Assembly: GCF_032854445.1 (NCBI RefSeq)
Contig: NC_088306.1
Location: forward strand, 19,563,764 to 19,627,763
Direction of reading: 5' to 3'
From: Liolophura sinensis
Taxonomy: Eukaryota; Mollusca; Polyplacophora; Chitonida; Chitonidae
Length of the DNA stretch: 64,000 bases
The notes under the pieces are model-generated. The model was not told the DNA's origin. It did not search any database and saw only the letters and a list, made by a program, of their open reading frames with translations. Made by a program: the position numbers and the translations under genes. Shown in pieces: positions 42,941 through 53,963 of this stretch (position 1 is the first letter of the stretch; every line of letters starts with the position of its first letter).

Positions 42941-45450
42941 TGTGACTAAATTAACCTACCCCATCAGGCGCGTGTACAATTTTCGAAAGGCTGACTTTCC
43001 TCATCTAAAACAGCTTCTTTCATCAGTGTGCTGGAACTCTCTCATAGACAACACAGACGTTAATGGAAGTGTGTCAAATTTTTGTGACATTCTGTATGCG
43101 TCAATCTCTTACTCTGTTCGAAGTGTTCTAATTCAGGGGCGCAAGTTTCCACCTTGGTTTGATCAAGATTAACTAGCCGTGCTTACAGATAAGTAGGCTA
43201 ACAGTGTTATAACATGTACAAAAAAGATAAAAGTGACATTAATTATTCTAATTTCGCTGTTCTGCGAAAAACATTCAAAAAGTTAAAACGGGAAAAATAT
43301 AAGGAATATATTTCAAATGTTGAGTCAGAAACGGAAAACAACCCGAAACGATTCTGGGGTTTCGTGTAAGCCAAGCAATCAAAGGGCTCAATTCCGGGCT
43401 CTGTCAAGTATGAAAATATTGAGGCAAATGATATCAACTCAGTCACAGAGTCGTTTAACGATTTTTTCTATAGTGTTTTTACCAGATCCCAAACAACGGA
43501 AATGCCTCTGCTCTCTGATCAATGTGATGACATAATGGGCAATGCTACTGTCAATGCCTATGATATATCCTGTTCACTGAATTCTGTAAAAATCCATAAG
43601 GCCCGTGGATATGACAATATTTCAGGTCTTCCCTTGAAAGAGTCTGCAGAGGAACTGGCCCTTCCCTTAAGCCAAATTTTCAATGCATCTGTTAAAAATG
43701 GGTGCTTCCCAACAGATTTTAAGAGAGCTAACGTGATTCCAGTTTTCAAAAAAGGCGACCGGACTGACGTTACTAATTATCGCCCTATGTCTTTGTTACC
43801 ACTCTTCAGTAAAATTTTTGAAAAGGCTGTATATGAAACACTGTTTCAACATGTTCGAAACAAAATAGCCTAAAATCAACATGGATTTTTTGTAACCGTG
43901 ACACACTTACCAACCTAACCTGTTATGTTGATGGTATCACTAAGGCTTATGACGCAAAACTGCAGACCGATGCTGTGTACCTAGACCTATGTAAAGCTTT
44001 CGACAGCGTCTCTCATGATATGCTGATACATAAACTGAAGCATTATGGCTACCAAGGCCCACTGTTCAAATGGCTGCGCTCCTATCTTGAAGGCCGTTCG
44101 CAACGAGTTGTCCTACAGGGCGCAGAATCTTCATGGAAGCCGATATTATCCGGGGTACCGCAAGAGTCTTTGATTGGTCCGCTACTGTCTATTTTATATG
44201 TAAACGACATGTCTTTTTGTGTTAGGCACTATAAATTGTCACTGTATGCAGATGACATAAAAAATTTACAAACAAGTGCATTCCGCGCAATAGTGTGAGC
44301 TATTACAGGATGACCTTGCAAAACAAACTGGTGTTTAGCTTGGCAGCTTAAGTTAAACGCTGACAAGTGTTGTGTCATATCATTCACGAATAAGACCAAC
44401 AAAATTATATCCAATTATAGCATAGACGGACATGCACTTGAAAGAGTTGAGACTGTGAAATATCTTGGGATAACATTAACCAGTAATCTGAATTTTAGAG
44501 TACATGTCACCAATACCGATAGAAAAGGTTATAAAATGCTTGGTTTTCTCAAGCGATCATGCATTTCTTTTACATAAACAAAGTCACTTATACCCCTGTA
44601 CAGATCTTTAGTTCGCTTCAACTTGGAGTATGGATCAATTATATGGTCCCCCACCCAAAAATATCTCTCAGACAAGTTAGAGTCCGTTCAAAACTACTAT
44701 CTGATCGGCGAAGAGCTGCCGATTTAAAGTTCTTACACAAATGTGTTCACTCTATCGTTCAATCGCCTCACCTAGTAGAGCAGGTCAACTTTAATTTTCC
44801 TGCCCGGGCCTTACGACAAACGGTAACTTTCTGGCCTGCGTCAACTAGAATAAACGCTCGAAAACATTCTTTTTCCCTCGAACTATGGATATCTGTAATG
44901 ACCTGAGTTCTAATCATTCCATAGAAATTTTTTTCTTCACAACAATCTTTTAGAAGGTCAGTTCACTCGATTCTTTTTTAACGGTTTTTCTGTGATTAAC
45001 ATATTTCATGATCTTAACTTCTGGTTATAATGGTTTACAATGCTTATTTTTTTATGAAATTTCCACAAGAATAGTTTTATATATTTACCTATGTTTACAC
45101 GTAGGTTTATAACATTTCTATACCAAGAATGACATCATATGTTTACCTGTGTTTACACTATCTTTGTACAAAAATGTATTTTATATTTACCTAGCTCTAG
45201 ATATGTGTATTATACGCTTGTGTTACTCTGTATGTATCCCTGTTATCAGGCCTGTAAATGGGCTCCTGGAGGCAGAGGAGAGAGCGGAGAAGTACATAGT
45301 CTTTCAGATGGCATTAATTTGGGCACACCAGGGTCAATTAATTTGGGGACCTCAGGACCACATTATATAAACGCTGGCTGACGACGAATCGGAAACGGGT
45401 TTCGGCGTTGTAACCACTTAGGCATCGGAGCTAATAATGTACTACTATAC
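42941..45450 (+). mobile_element. Decayed 5'-truncated non-LTR retrotransposon (LINE)
   Basis: Broken frames in order. 42942-43172 encodes the linker after the endonuclease (VYNFRKADFPHLKQLLSS, then PPWFDQD). Further pieces follow, including an NPKRFWGF motif. 43502-43870 carries the first reverse-transcriptase blocks (IPVFKKGDRTDVTNYRPMSL). 43975-44295 carries YLDLCKAFDSVSHDMLIHKL and the catalytic box YADD at 44245-44256. 44330-44570 encodes the thumb-like region (LNADKCCVISFTNK, VKYLGITLTSNLNF). In-frame stops (43871, 44296) and frameshifts mean it is dead. The motifs fit the Jockey/CR1 side of the non-LTR elements, but the clade is inference. The endonuclease is absent. The AT-rich end near 45450-45480 may be its 3' end. 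Confidence 0.85.
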
Positions 45451-45839
45451 ATTATTTATTGAAAATAAAATAGAAATTTTTATGCCTTTATTTACATATC
45501 ATTATCATCTATCATTTATATTTATTAATATACTATTGCACTTTAGTCATACACATATATTTGAGTGTGCTTCTTTATATTTAATCACATGAACAGCTCT
45601 CAAAAAACCTTAATCGTAAATACATTACAGAATTAGACCAGAAAAAAACTGAAGTGGTAGTGCCACCATGAACAGCACGCATAAACCAGTAGCTATAATA
45701 ATTTAAAGAGCAGTGCTATTTTCCCAAGAAAACAGATGTAGAGATACGTAAATGAAGACTCAAGCACAAGCCTTTGTAAAACTTCACACTGACATTTTTA
45801 TCTGGTGGGTAAATAACTGGCCACATCGCACAACGTTGC

Positions 45840-45936
45840 TCAAATAAATGTGAGACCATGGTTAAACCACGGCAAACGCTCCAACAGCGGCTTGTCATGT
45901 GTGTACACAAGGCTGATGAAGTAATCCAACAGCGGC
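45840..45936 (-). CDS. Possible terminal exon of an unknown minus-strand gene
   Basis: A good 3' splice site (tttctctcccag, read on the minus strand) precedes a frame encoding PLLDYFISLVYTHDKPLLER and then LPWFNHGLTFI, ending in TGA at 45842-45840. The peptide looks protein-like in composition. I do not recognise the family and found no matching upstream exons, so this may be chance. Confidence 0.2.
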
Positions 45937-46309
45937 CTGGGAGAGAAATATTGTACATGGCGTTAGATATTGTGTGCAGCTCTTTCAGTTTTCTATATTT
46001 CTGAGTCGAAAAGAGTGTATGGAAATTTGATACAGAATCCATCTTTAGTCAATTTCGGTGACGAATGAAAACTTCTAACACGTGGTTGGCGGCTTCGAAC
46101 ATATTGATTTCCCACTTTTATTAATAACGAAATTAAAGTGAAGTTCACATTCCTCAAATCTTGAGGCTGGCCATCAGGTAATATAGCAAATATTTTCAGA
46201 TTTTTAGGCACAACATATTCTACTGAAGAGACAGCAGTCCCCGCTATTTTGATACTAATTTTAATAAATTGGATGTGTCTATTTACTTAGTCAAAAACTG
46301 ACTACGGTA

Positions 46310-46750
46310 CACTTATTTATTTATTTGATTGATGTTTACGCCGTACTCAACAGCAATCTTAATAAATTCTTATTTTGCATGATTTGTACGCCAATTTCTT
46401 GTTGCAGCCTCTTCAGCTAAAATTTATTGATTTATTTATTTGATTGGTGTTTTACACCGTAATCAATAATGTTTCACTCTTCAGCTAAAAAAGGATATAC
46501 TTAATATATTATTATGTGGACCGTCGCCGAATGGTATCTGAGTTATACATTGATCGAGTCTACATTTTTTTTTTCATTTCTTAGAATGTTCACATTCAAT
46601 GGACAATAACATCTGAGAAGTAGGAAACCTGTAAATGGTCGTGTGTTTCCCCCGGCGTCTACCCTGTTTCCTCTCACCATAATGCTAACCTCCGTCGTAT
46701 AAGTGAAATATTCTTAAGTACGGCGTAAAACACCCATCAAATAATTCAAA
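46310..46750. repeat. SINE-A fragments (two reversed tails, one forward 3' part)
   Basis: Reversed tails with tttatttatttgattgatgt lie at 46310-46375 and 46420-46475. A forward 3' part lies at 46618-46750 (ctcaccataatgctaacctc, agtacggcgtaaaacaccca). Confidence 0.7.
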
Positions 46751-47740
46751 GAAATAGAAGTAGGAAATTTAGAAGTAGTTATCACAGTAAATAGTTAACG
46801 TAAGAGCAAGGGATAGTTTCAGGCTGAAATTGCTGCTCATTTTGGAGAAAGAATTAATTTGTACAATAAACATGCTGAGATATGTAGTGATTATCATGTT
46901 GATCACGATGACTTATTATCATGTTGATCATGATGACATATTATCATGTTGGTTTTGTCCGCTGTCTGGGTTGAATGAAACTACCGACTATGAAATATAC
47001 GCGTTATGTGCTGCCGTGAGCAATGCTGGTATTGATGAAAATGTATAGATCACCAGTCTATAAATGATCAAAATCGAACCACAAATCTGTGTGCCAGTAG
47101 CGTGTGTATATAGATTAGCCCTATATGTCGCTGACTTTCCCCGAATACCTTAACACGGATACCGTCGTAGCCATAAAACATTAAAGCAAAGACAGGGTCG
47201 TGGATACACTACAATCGGTTGGCCTATAAACACAGATATAGTACACCTGACTGACTGATTTGGTTGATTGATTGCTTCACTGATTGGATTTCTGTTAACA
47301 CTGATCCTTTTACAGAAGCGCGGCATATCATTAAATCGGCGATCATTGTCATCATCACTGACTGATTTTTCAATGATTGATTTTTACGCATCGAACGGCT
47401 TACCTGTGGGTGTACTTATGACTGATCCATGTCTCATGTAAGCCTAACTAACTGGGTCTCAATTCCTGTACATGAAGTCACGTTGACGTTGCTGATGCAA
47501 TTCGGTCGCACAATACGCAAAGACACCCCTCCCTCCACACCTCAATTCTTACAATGGCAGTGAATCATATAGCCCGGTGATAATATTATCTATGATGACC
47601 TTATCTGACCACATCAGCTGATCAACTTGACCTAATTGTAGGTCTGTCGCAATCACGAGTTATTTTGGGAATCACGTGCGATAATGTGGGTCAGACTCGG
47701 ATATGAAGAATCATTGCGGTATGCATGACGCATCCCACGT

Positions 47741-48005
47741 GTGTCGAAACTTCACAGAATACCGGGCCTGATCGCCGTGAGACCATTGAAGTGGCATCCT
47801 CCAATCATTGTGCTTCTGTTACTGTTTACAGTCGCGAGTCTTGCCAAGCTCTTCACAGATGGCGGGATTTTTCCCGGTACTAGAGGCTTTATACGCATCC
47901 ATCTTTATTGCATCGGTAGGATGCTTTGTGATCAGTTGTGTCAAAATAGAAGCGCGTCAGGTTCTATTCCACCTGCATGGAGTTATTCACGGCCTCGGAG
48001 TTTGA
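47741..48005 (+). pseudogene. Possible membrane-protein fragment split over two frames
   Basis: One frame from about 47741 encodes a hydrophobic segment (PPIIVLLLLFTVASLAKLFT, then DGGIFP). The +1 frame then continues with FPVLEALYASIFIASVGCFV and ISCVKIEARQVLFHLHGVIH up to a stop near 48005. The order hydrophobic segment, DGG, second hydrophobic segment, basic residues is loosely like the Frag1/DRAM membrane family, but the match is weak. No ATG is in frame. A strong 3' splice-like sequence (ttctgttactgtttacag) at about 47810-47828 offers a second reading as an exon in the later frame only. A SINE-A follows at once. Confidence 0.2.
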
Positions 48006-48064
48006 TATTTGATTTGGATATTACGCCGGGAACATCGACTGTCATCCCATCTTCAATGAAAAAT

Positions 48065-48210
48065 ACAGCAACTTGCGAATGGCCGTGGGTTTCCCCCGGG
48101 CTCTAACCGGTTTCCATCCACCATATTGCTGGCCGCCGTCGTATAAGTGAAATATTCTTGAGTACGGCGTAAAACACCAATCAAATAAATAAATAAAAAA
48201 TAAATAAATC
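48065..48210 (+). repeat. SINE-A, 3' part
   Basis: From gcaacttgcgaatggccgtg through catccaccatattgctggcc and cttgagtacggcgtaaaaca to an (AATA)n tail. Confidence 0.85.
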
Positions 48211-48587
48211 ATTGAACAATAACTGTTACTCTCTTACATGTCATCAGTTTCATTCACGATTTACGTCATTATGGCGTTTTAAGATGTATTGGTAATGGGT
48301 CGGGCGATTATGGAACTTCCTGACAAGAATGTAAGTTAATAAACTTAGAATGAAGGGATCTCATGGAGAGTAGTTTCTTTGATACAAATCTAATCATTAG
48401 GTGTGATTATCTAGAATTACTTGGATGTTGCGTTCTCATCACAACTAAAATAAACAGTAATAGATACTGTGTGTTATACTCATTACACACGATTTAGTTA
48501 TTTATATGTTCCTCTACGGTCGTAAGTGGGAAAGTGTGCGACAACTTGTAGATGATCCTAAACCCTAGACACCAGAAGCCACCCTCT

Positions 48588-48838
48588 ACAAATTAATGTG
48601 TTATTTTTTTTAACAGAAAGTCATTTGTCTGAGTGATGGTAGAATGCCTTCTGTTCGTACAACGTTGTTCTGCGTCATTTTTAACATAATATCCTGTTAG
48701 TCTAGTGTAATCTTCATGCTGAATTAATAGAATATGTGTGTTATGTTCAACAAAATAATCTGTTGCAATAGCAGGATACATTTTAGCATCACTCAGACAA
48801 CAGACTTTTAAAAGTAACAAATTAATTTTGTGAGTGTA
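48588..48838. mobile_element. MITE-like element, copy 2
   Basis: The termini ctacaaattaatgtgttatt and the complement of the right-end acaaattaattttgtgagtg are inverted repeats. The subterminal parts (gtctgagtgatggtagaatg at left, catcactcagacaacagac at right) also pair. The same termini and subtermini occur in the 177-bp copy at 15610-15786. Confidence 0.65.
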
Positions 48839-49494
48839 CAAATAACACAGTGATGTCCACATTTTTTGATTTGTAGCCTTGTGACAGCAAAGTGGCGTTA
48901 TTTTGTAACCTGGCCTCGCTGCTGCTACTCGACTATCTATTTACATTGTAAATAAAAGCAATTCAGGAAAACTGTGCACAGATTTAACTTACATTCACAT
49001 TTATATTGATCAAAAGTGAGACCTACGAATGACGTTTGCGCGTACGTGTGTGGGTGAGTACACGGACTATAGTCATGTCCACAAATATCCCTTATGCTGC
49101 ATTTCCAGATCAATTTTCCCTGTAGCTTCATTCCAAAAGTATCATGTGAGAAGCACCAAAGGGTATAAATTCGATTACTATAAATGTCTCATGTTTATAA
49201 AACAGAACAAATGCCTTAAGATACGGCCAGGTTGAACATGGAGGTATCATAGCAACCTTGTGTTATAACGGTGATTCGAGTTTTACAAGACATGTTTGAA
49301 AGTAAATAAATGCTTTGCGATGTTACAGAAAGTATGTGTTCTGTACATAGATTCTTTATTGTATCTTCTATCACCCATCCCTCCTTTCAGAGTGATAACA
49401 CACGGCCCTAATTGAGCACTTACATCGTGTCATCGTTAAGATGCAAACATACCGGTGGAAAATTTATGATAATTCTAGAAAACTGTTGTCTGAA

Positions 49495-49725
49495 ACATTG
49501 CTATTAACATATTTGCATATTTTTTCTAACCTAATTCTCCTTAAGCTATGGTTCTAGAGGGCGTGCAATTTGCTACTTTTTAAGCATTAACATGAACAGT
49601 TAGAATAAAACCCTGACTGAGGTTAATGGATAAAAGGCCGTATTTCATCGGTTACGTGTGATCATTTGCCAGCTATCACACTATCGTCGCTGCTCTGGTT
49701 TTACTCTCTGTGCTGTACTTTTTTT
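49495..49725 (+). repeat. Dispersed repeat family D, 3' two thirds
   Basis: Shares cctaattctccttaagctat, gcattaacatgaacagttag, catcggttacgtgtgatcat and ctgctctggttttactctct with the 41035-41345 copy. Confidence 0.75.
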
Positions 49726-50724
49726 TTATTATATTATTGGCAGCTTGCAAGAGCCCAAGGTGTTTCAAAAAAGAGATTACCAGCATTTATAGACGATATA
49801 CATCGGATATAGCCCGAGATCGCTCTGGCTTCAGGTTCCTTGGTTCCTAGGCCCGAGATTCCATGGTGATGCCCAAAGCGAAAGCCGTACTGACAGCCTC
49901 AATACATTTGACAAGGGCAGGTAACTGCATCAGGAGCATTCTAAAATAAGTCAAAATTTAAAATGCGACCTTAAAGCATACGTTTCGGCTGTAGAAAGAG
50001 AAATATAGTTCACTTATCTGTGTTACATTACGACAAATGTGCCATAATTTCAACTCACATTACCAAAACTGAGCTTTGGGAAGAAGTTTTAAATTTTGTG
50101 CGACATTTTTTATCGTACATTTGTTATACGACATTTTGGACGTCATTATAACCATACCATTGTCCTATATGTGCTATTTTCCTACATGTACGACATCTTA
50201 GTGAAACTGGGCCCAGGTTTTTGAACAGAGCGCATCCTGACGTTTGTTTGGGTGCCATCCTTGGCCAAACAAAATTTTGCCAAACCTAACGTCAGAGCAG
50301 TCTTGGACCACATCAGATACCACTAGAGCACCGACGCATACTGAAAGAGATAAATCCGTGCCACATTGTGGTTCTATTTAAGCTACTGTATGCTCAGTAG
50401 TAATCTAGTCAAAACCGCTCGCAGAGTTACAGCTGCCTGTCATATTACCAAGAGGATGTCAGTAAAGCATTACAGATGTGAAGAAGGTCTTTCAGCAGGA
50501 CTTCTTAACAAAACAATAAAATACATTACCGGGGCTATACTCTCAGCTAGATCTCTTCCAGGTTTTGAAGTTCGTGTTCCCACACTTTTTTGGCACTTAC
50601 AAATACGATCAGTCAATCCTTTGTCTAATCGACCATAAGTATATTGTATATGAAGGATCCATTCTTTTCTGACCAAAGTGAAATTTATTTTCTGACAGTT
50701 TCGTTCTTGGCCTTCAATTCATAT

Positions 50725-51050
50725 ACAGCGTCCGTTTCGGGAGCGGTAGATCCAGGGTCAGTCCTGGGCCGAGTCACACCTAAGACTTTAAAAGAGGAAA
50801 TTGTAACTTCCTCGCTTGACGTTCAGCATGAAGGGAATAGTCCAACGACTGGTTGACCCGTATCAATGGCTCGGGCGGGCGGCTTAGTTTCCCTCCGGTA
50901 AGGCGTCTCAGTGAAGCAGCACCAGCAGCGGTGGAAATCCGTCCTACATCAAGGAGGCACACTACATACACTCTAAGGATTCCTTCGTCGTCGTACGACT
51001 GAAAAATTGTTAAGTACGACGTTAAACCCCAAGCACTCACTCACCCACTC
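50725..51050 (+). repeat. SINE-B, tRNA-like head side first
   Basis: From gcgtccgtttcgggagcggt through gaaattgtaacttcctcgct and gtggaaatccgtcctacatc to ttaaaccccaagcactcact and the (CACT)n tail. Confidence 0.8.
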
Positions 51051-51402
51051 AATTCCTATACACCAAATGTTGCCAGTGTGATAAAGGGCAAAAATATATT
51101 ATATAAACAGCAAAACAGAGTTTGTACTAAGGTGAACAGGTGGGTATAATGTGTGGCATTCTGATTACGAACATTCTGGATATTTCGAATCTACTGTCAG
51201 ATTTCCCCACATAATATGTAAGCTTCCATCAATTCACTTTCCCGCATAACTAATCATAGACCGCGTCGCTGTCCATTGTATATATAGTACAACCGACTGG
51301 GCTCTCATTGGCTGAAAGTACTAACTCTATTGCACTAAAACTTCATGTAACACCGTCACGAAAGATTAACCATGCTACGTACTATTTCCCACCGTGCACA
51401 TA

Positions 51403-51450
51403 ATGGAGCTCAGCCGGCACGAAAGAGAATTCATTCACGCTAATTGGGAG
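51403..51450 (+). CDS. Possible first coding exon of an unknown gene
   Basis: ATG at 51403 opens MELSRHEREFIHANWE, ending exactly at a GTAAGG donor (51451). A TATA-like word (tgtatatatagt) lies about 125 bp upstream and a CCAAT-type word (cattgg) about 95 bp upstream. The peptide could be an N-terminal amphipathic helix, as in some invertebrate globins, but 16 residues cannot support that. No following exon was identified. Confidence 0.2.
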
Positions 51451-53963
51451 GTAAGGTTTTTTTAAATACTTGTTTGAAATGACAATATTGAAACGACACC
51501 GTGCGATTCCTGAAAAAGAATCGATAGTTGTTACATTACAACCAAGACGTTTAAGTAGGAGAAAGAACTCGCAACGGTTGATACAGTTGTTGCTCATCGT
51601 TTCTCAACTATATAAAAGACATCAGACCTACGACGAATGAAAAAAAGCCGCACGCCGATGGACCATCGGCCGAGACGGTTACAGGCTAGAATCAATGTAG
51701 CTGGCTAATTGATATAAATGCAAAAGGCCTCTGAACGATGTCGCGGGCTTCAAACTAGAATTTAAAAAAAGGGACTTCACTGGCCCTCTGGCTTAAAGCC
51801 TTCCAGCTCATAACTGAGGAATTCGCGGATTCGTATCCAGCTCCGACTTATTTGTCTGATATTTTAACACAAAATGTGTTTTAATATCCTAGAATAGGGC
51901 AATAAAACAAACTGGTCCCCACCATATAAGTGTAGTAAAACATCAGTGTAATCAATAATAATTGCGTGTGACCATTTGTCAGTTCACACTGTCGTCGATG
52001 CCCTGGTTTTAGTCTCCATGCTGTAAGTGTTTTATTATAACGTAGACCTATATCTTTTTTTGAGGATTATTGGAATAAGTTTTCCTCTTCTCACTCTACA
52101 TCAGTCCTCTGGCTCCATTCAGGGAACACCAATGGAGGTATAATTTCAGACGCTTATCTCCCGATGAACAATTACACACAGATTCAATCACGCTGACCAC
52201 CACTCAAATATGCAACGTGTAGATAGCTTTCAGGACAAATATCCTGCAGTTCCACTTCCACAAAACAACATGTACTATCCAACACTGGACCGAAAACAGG
52301 AAACATCTATTTCGTTAATATTACAGTAATTGCTACTGAAAGATCTTGCAAAATTCTTCACAGACTTTCCTTCCAAACAAAAGATAATGTTCGACCTTGC
52401 AGGTCTTGAATTAAAAGGACAAGAATCTCGAGTTCATGAATAATGTACTCTGTGTTTTTTGTAGCGTACACTGTTTATACATGAACCACTTAGTCTCTTC
52501 AGTCAGAAAGATCAGGGAAAACGGACTCCTTCAACTGCATTAGATAGGTGGAGTGCAACACGGTGCCTTTAGGTACTATAAATATCGAATCATCTACAGC
52601 TTTCTGCAAACTGCACAACAGCTAAATACAAATATATTAATAAGATAGAGCACAATTCCAATACTAATTTAAAATAATAATAATAATAATATTTTTTTTC
52701 AGACATGAGCAATCCATAGATATTTTTACGAAACAAGAGAAATATAAAAAAATAGAAACACAGTACTTCAAACACCAAATTATTTGTTAAAGTTGAATAA
52801 AATTAATTAATTAAACCTGCCGTAACTAATATTTTCTAGTTGATTAAGTGGGCACGATTGTTCTGGTAATGAGGGAAGTAAGCTATCACTTATGCGCACG
52901 CACTCACGCTTTGTAAGCTGTATAGTAAACTACCGCCACTGAAAATAATCAGCCAATTGTTCAGAATTTGGAAGCACACAAGTCTTTCTGGCGTAAATGA
53001 TTAATTCTAGCTAATGGTGCATAAATATTCTTACACTGTACTGCGCTGTCCTATTATTTATTCATCTAAACAGAAAGTAGTAAACGTTCCGCTTATAAAT
53101 AAGCCTGTAAGGCACAATTTGTTCGTCTGAACATTAGCCTGTGAATTGCTATTTATGCATGCAGGTGCTATGTATTATGCACAGCGAATGACACCTGTCC
53201 ATACCGATCGTTATTGATTTGACCATTGGTGATTTGTTTGATACCAAGTATTCTGTCTCTTAAATACCTCGCAACCAAATCTCTTCCCCGCACAGATTGG
53301 ATGGCCTTCGTTACCCAGACCAAGGTCCATCCTGCTTGTTTTGATTCGTCACACTCGATTATCGATGCTCACGGGTTTCCATTCGTTGCGTTCAATGGTT
53401 TTCAATAACTGATATCGTCGTATTCGGATGTAAGGTATATCCTGACACCCATTCATCCAAAGCATATGTTCACGTGAGTTTCTACATTTCTGTACAGAGC
53501 AAAATTTGTCCACGTTCGTTTGATTCCTAGACTGGATTGGCTATTTCCTTGTAGGGTGTGGCAGAGGATACAAGCAATCACTGATTGGATTCCTAAAGAA
53601 ATTTTCGGTTTGTGACTAATGTCGTTGGGAACAATTGTACAAATATCGACGCCCTTTACCGGACGAATACTTTACTTTTCATGTTCTTTACTCTCTTTAC
53701 AAGGAGATTTGCAGGTGGAATATCTGTCGGACATGTCACAGATGGTAGTTTTTCCTAATTCGAAATCTCTAAGTTATTATTTTAGGTTGATAAGTTCTCG
53801 TTAACGCACTTAGGGCACTGAAATGCTAAAGCCTTAATAACATAAGTGTATTAATGCTTGAATTCGGTATTTTTCTTTGAAGTCCGCAAATTGTTGTAGA
53901 TGTTGTGAGTGTGAAGACATATTGAGGCATGACTGAATGGCCAAACACTGAATATCTGCTGTT

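Larger units (their letters stand above)
42833..53963. other. Gene-poor region between gene C and the glutamate receptor-like gene
   Basis: After the LINE relic no gene could be supported with confidence. It holds SINE-A pieces (46310-46375, 46420-46475, 46618-46750, 48065-48210), a second MITE (48588-48838), family-D copies (49495-49725 and a fragment near 51950-52040), a SINE-B (50725-51050), and three weak exon candidates (45840-45936, 47741-48005, 51403-51450). About 52050-53960 shows nothing I can assign. Confidence 0.5.

Noticed and set aside
43502-44298. Reverse-transcriptase frames considered as an active gene
   Set aside because: In-frame stops, frameshifts and absence of the endonuclease show a dead LINE copy.
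48550-48570. Telomere-like word cctaaaccctaga
   Set aside because: A single occurrence without tandem repetition.
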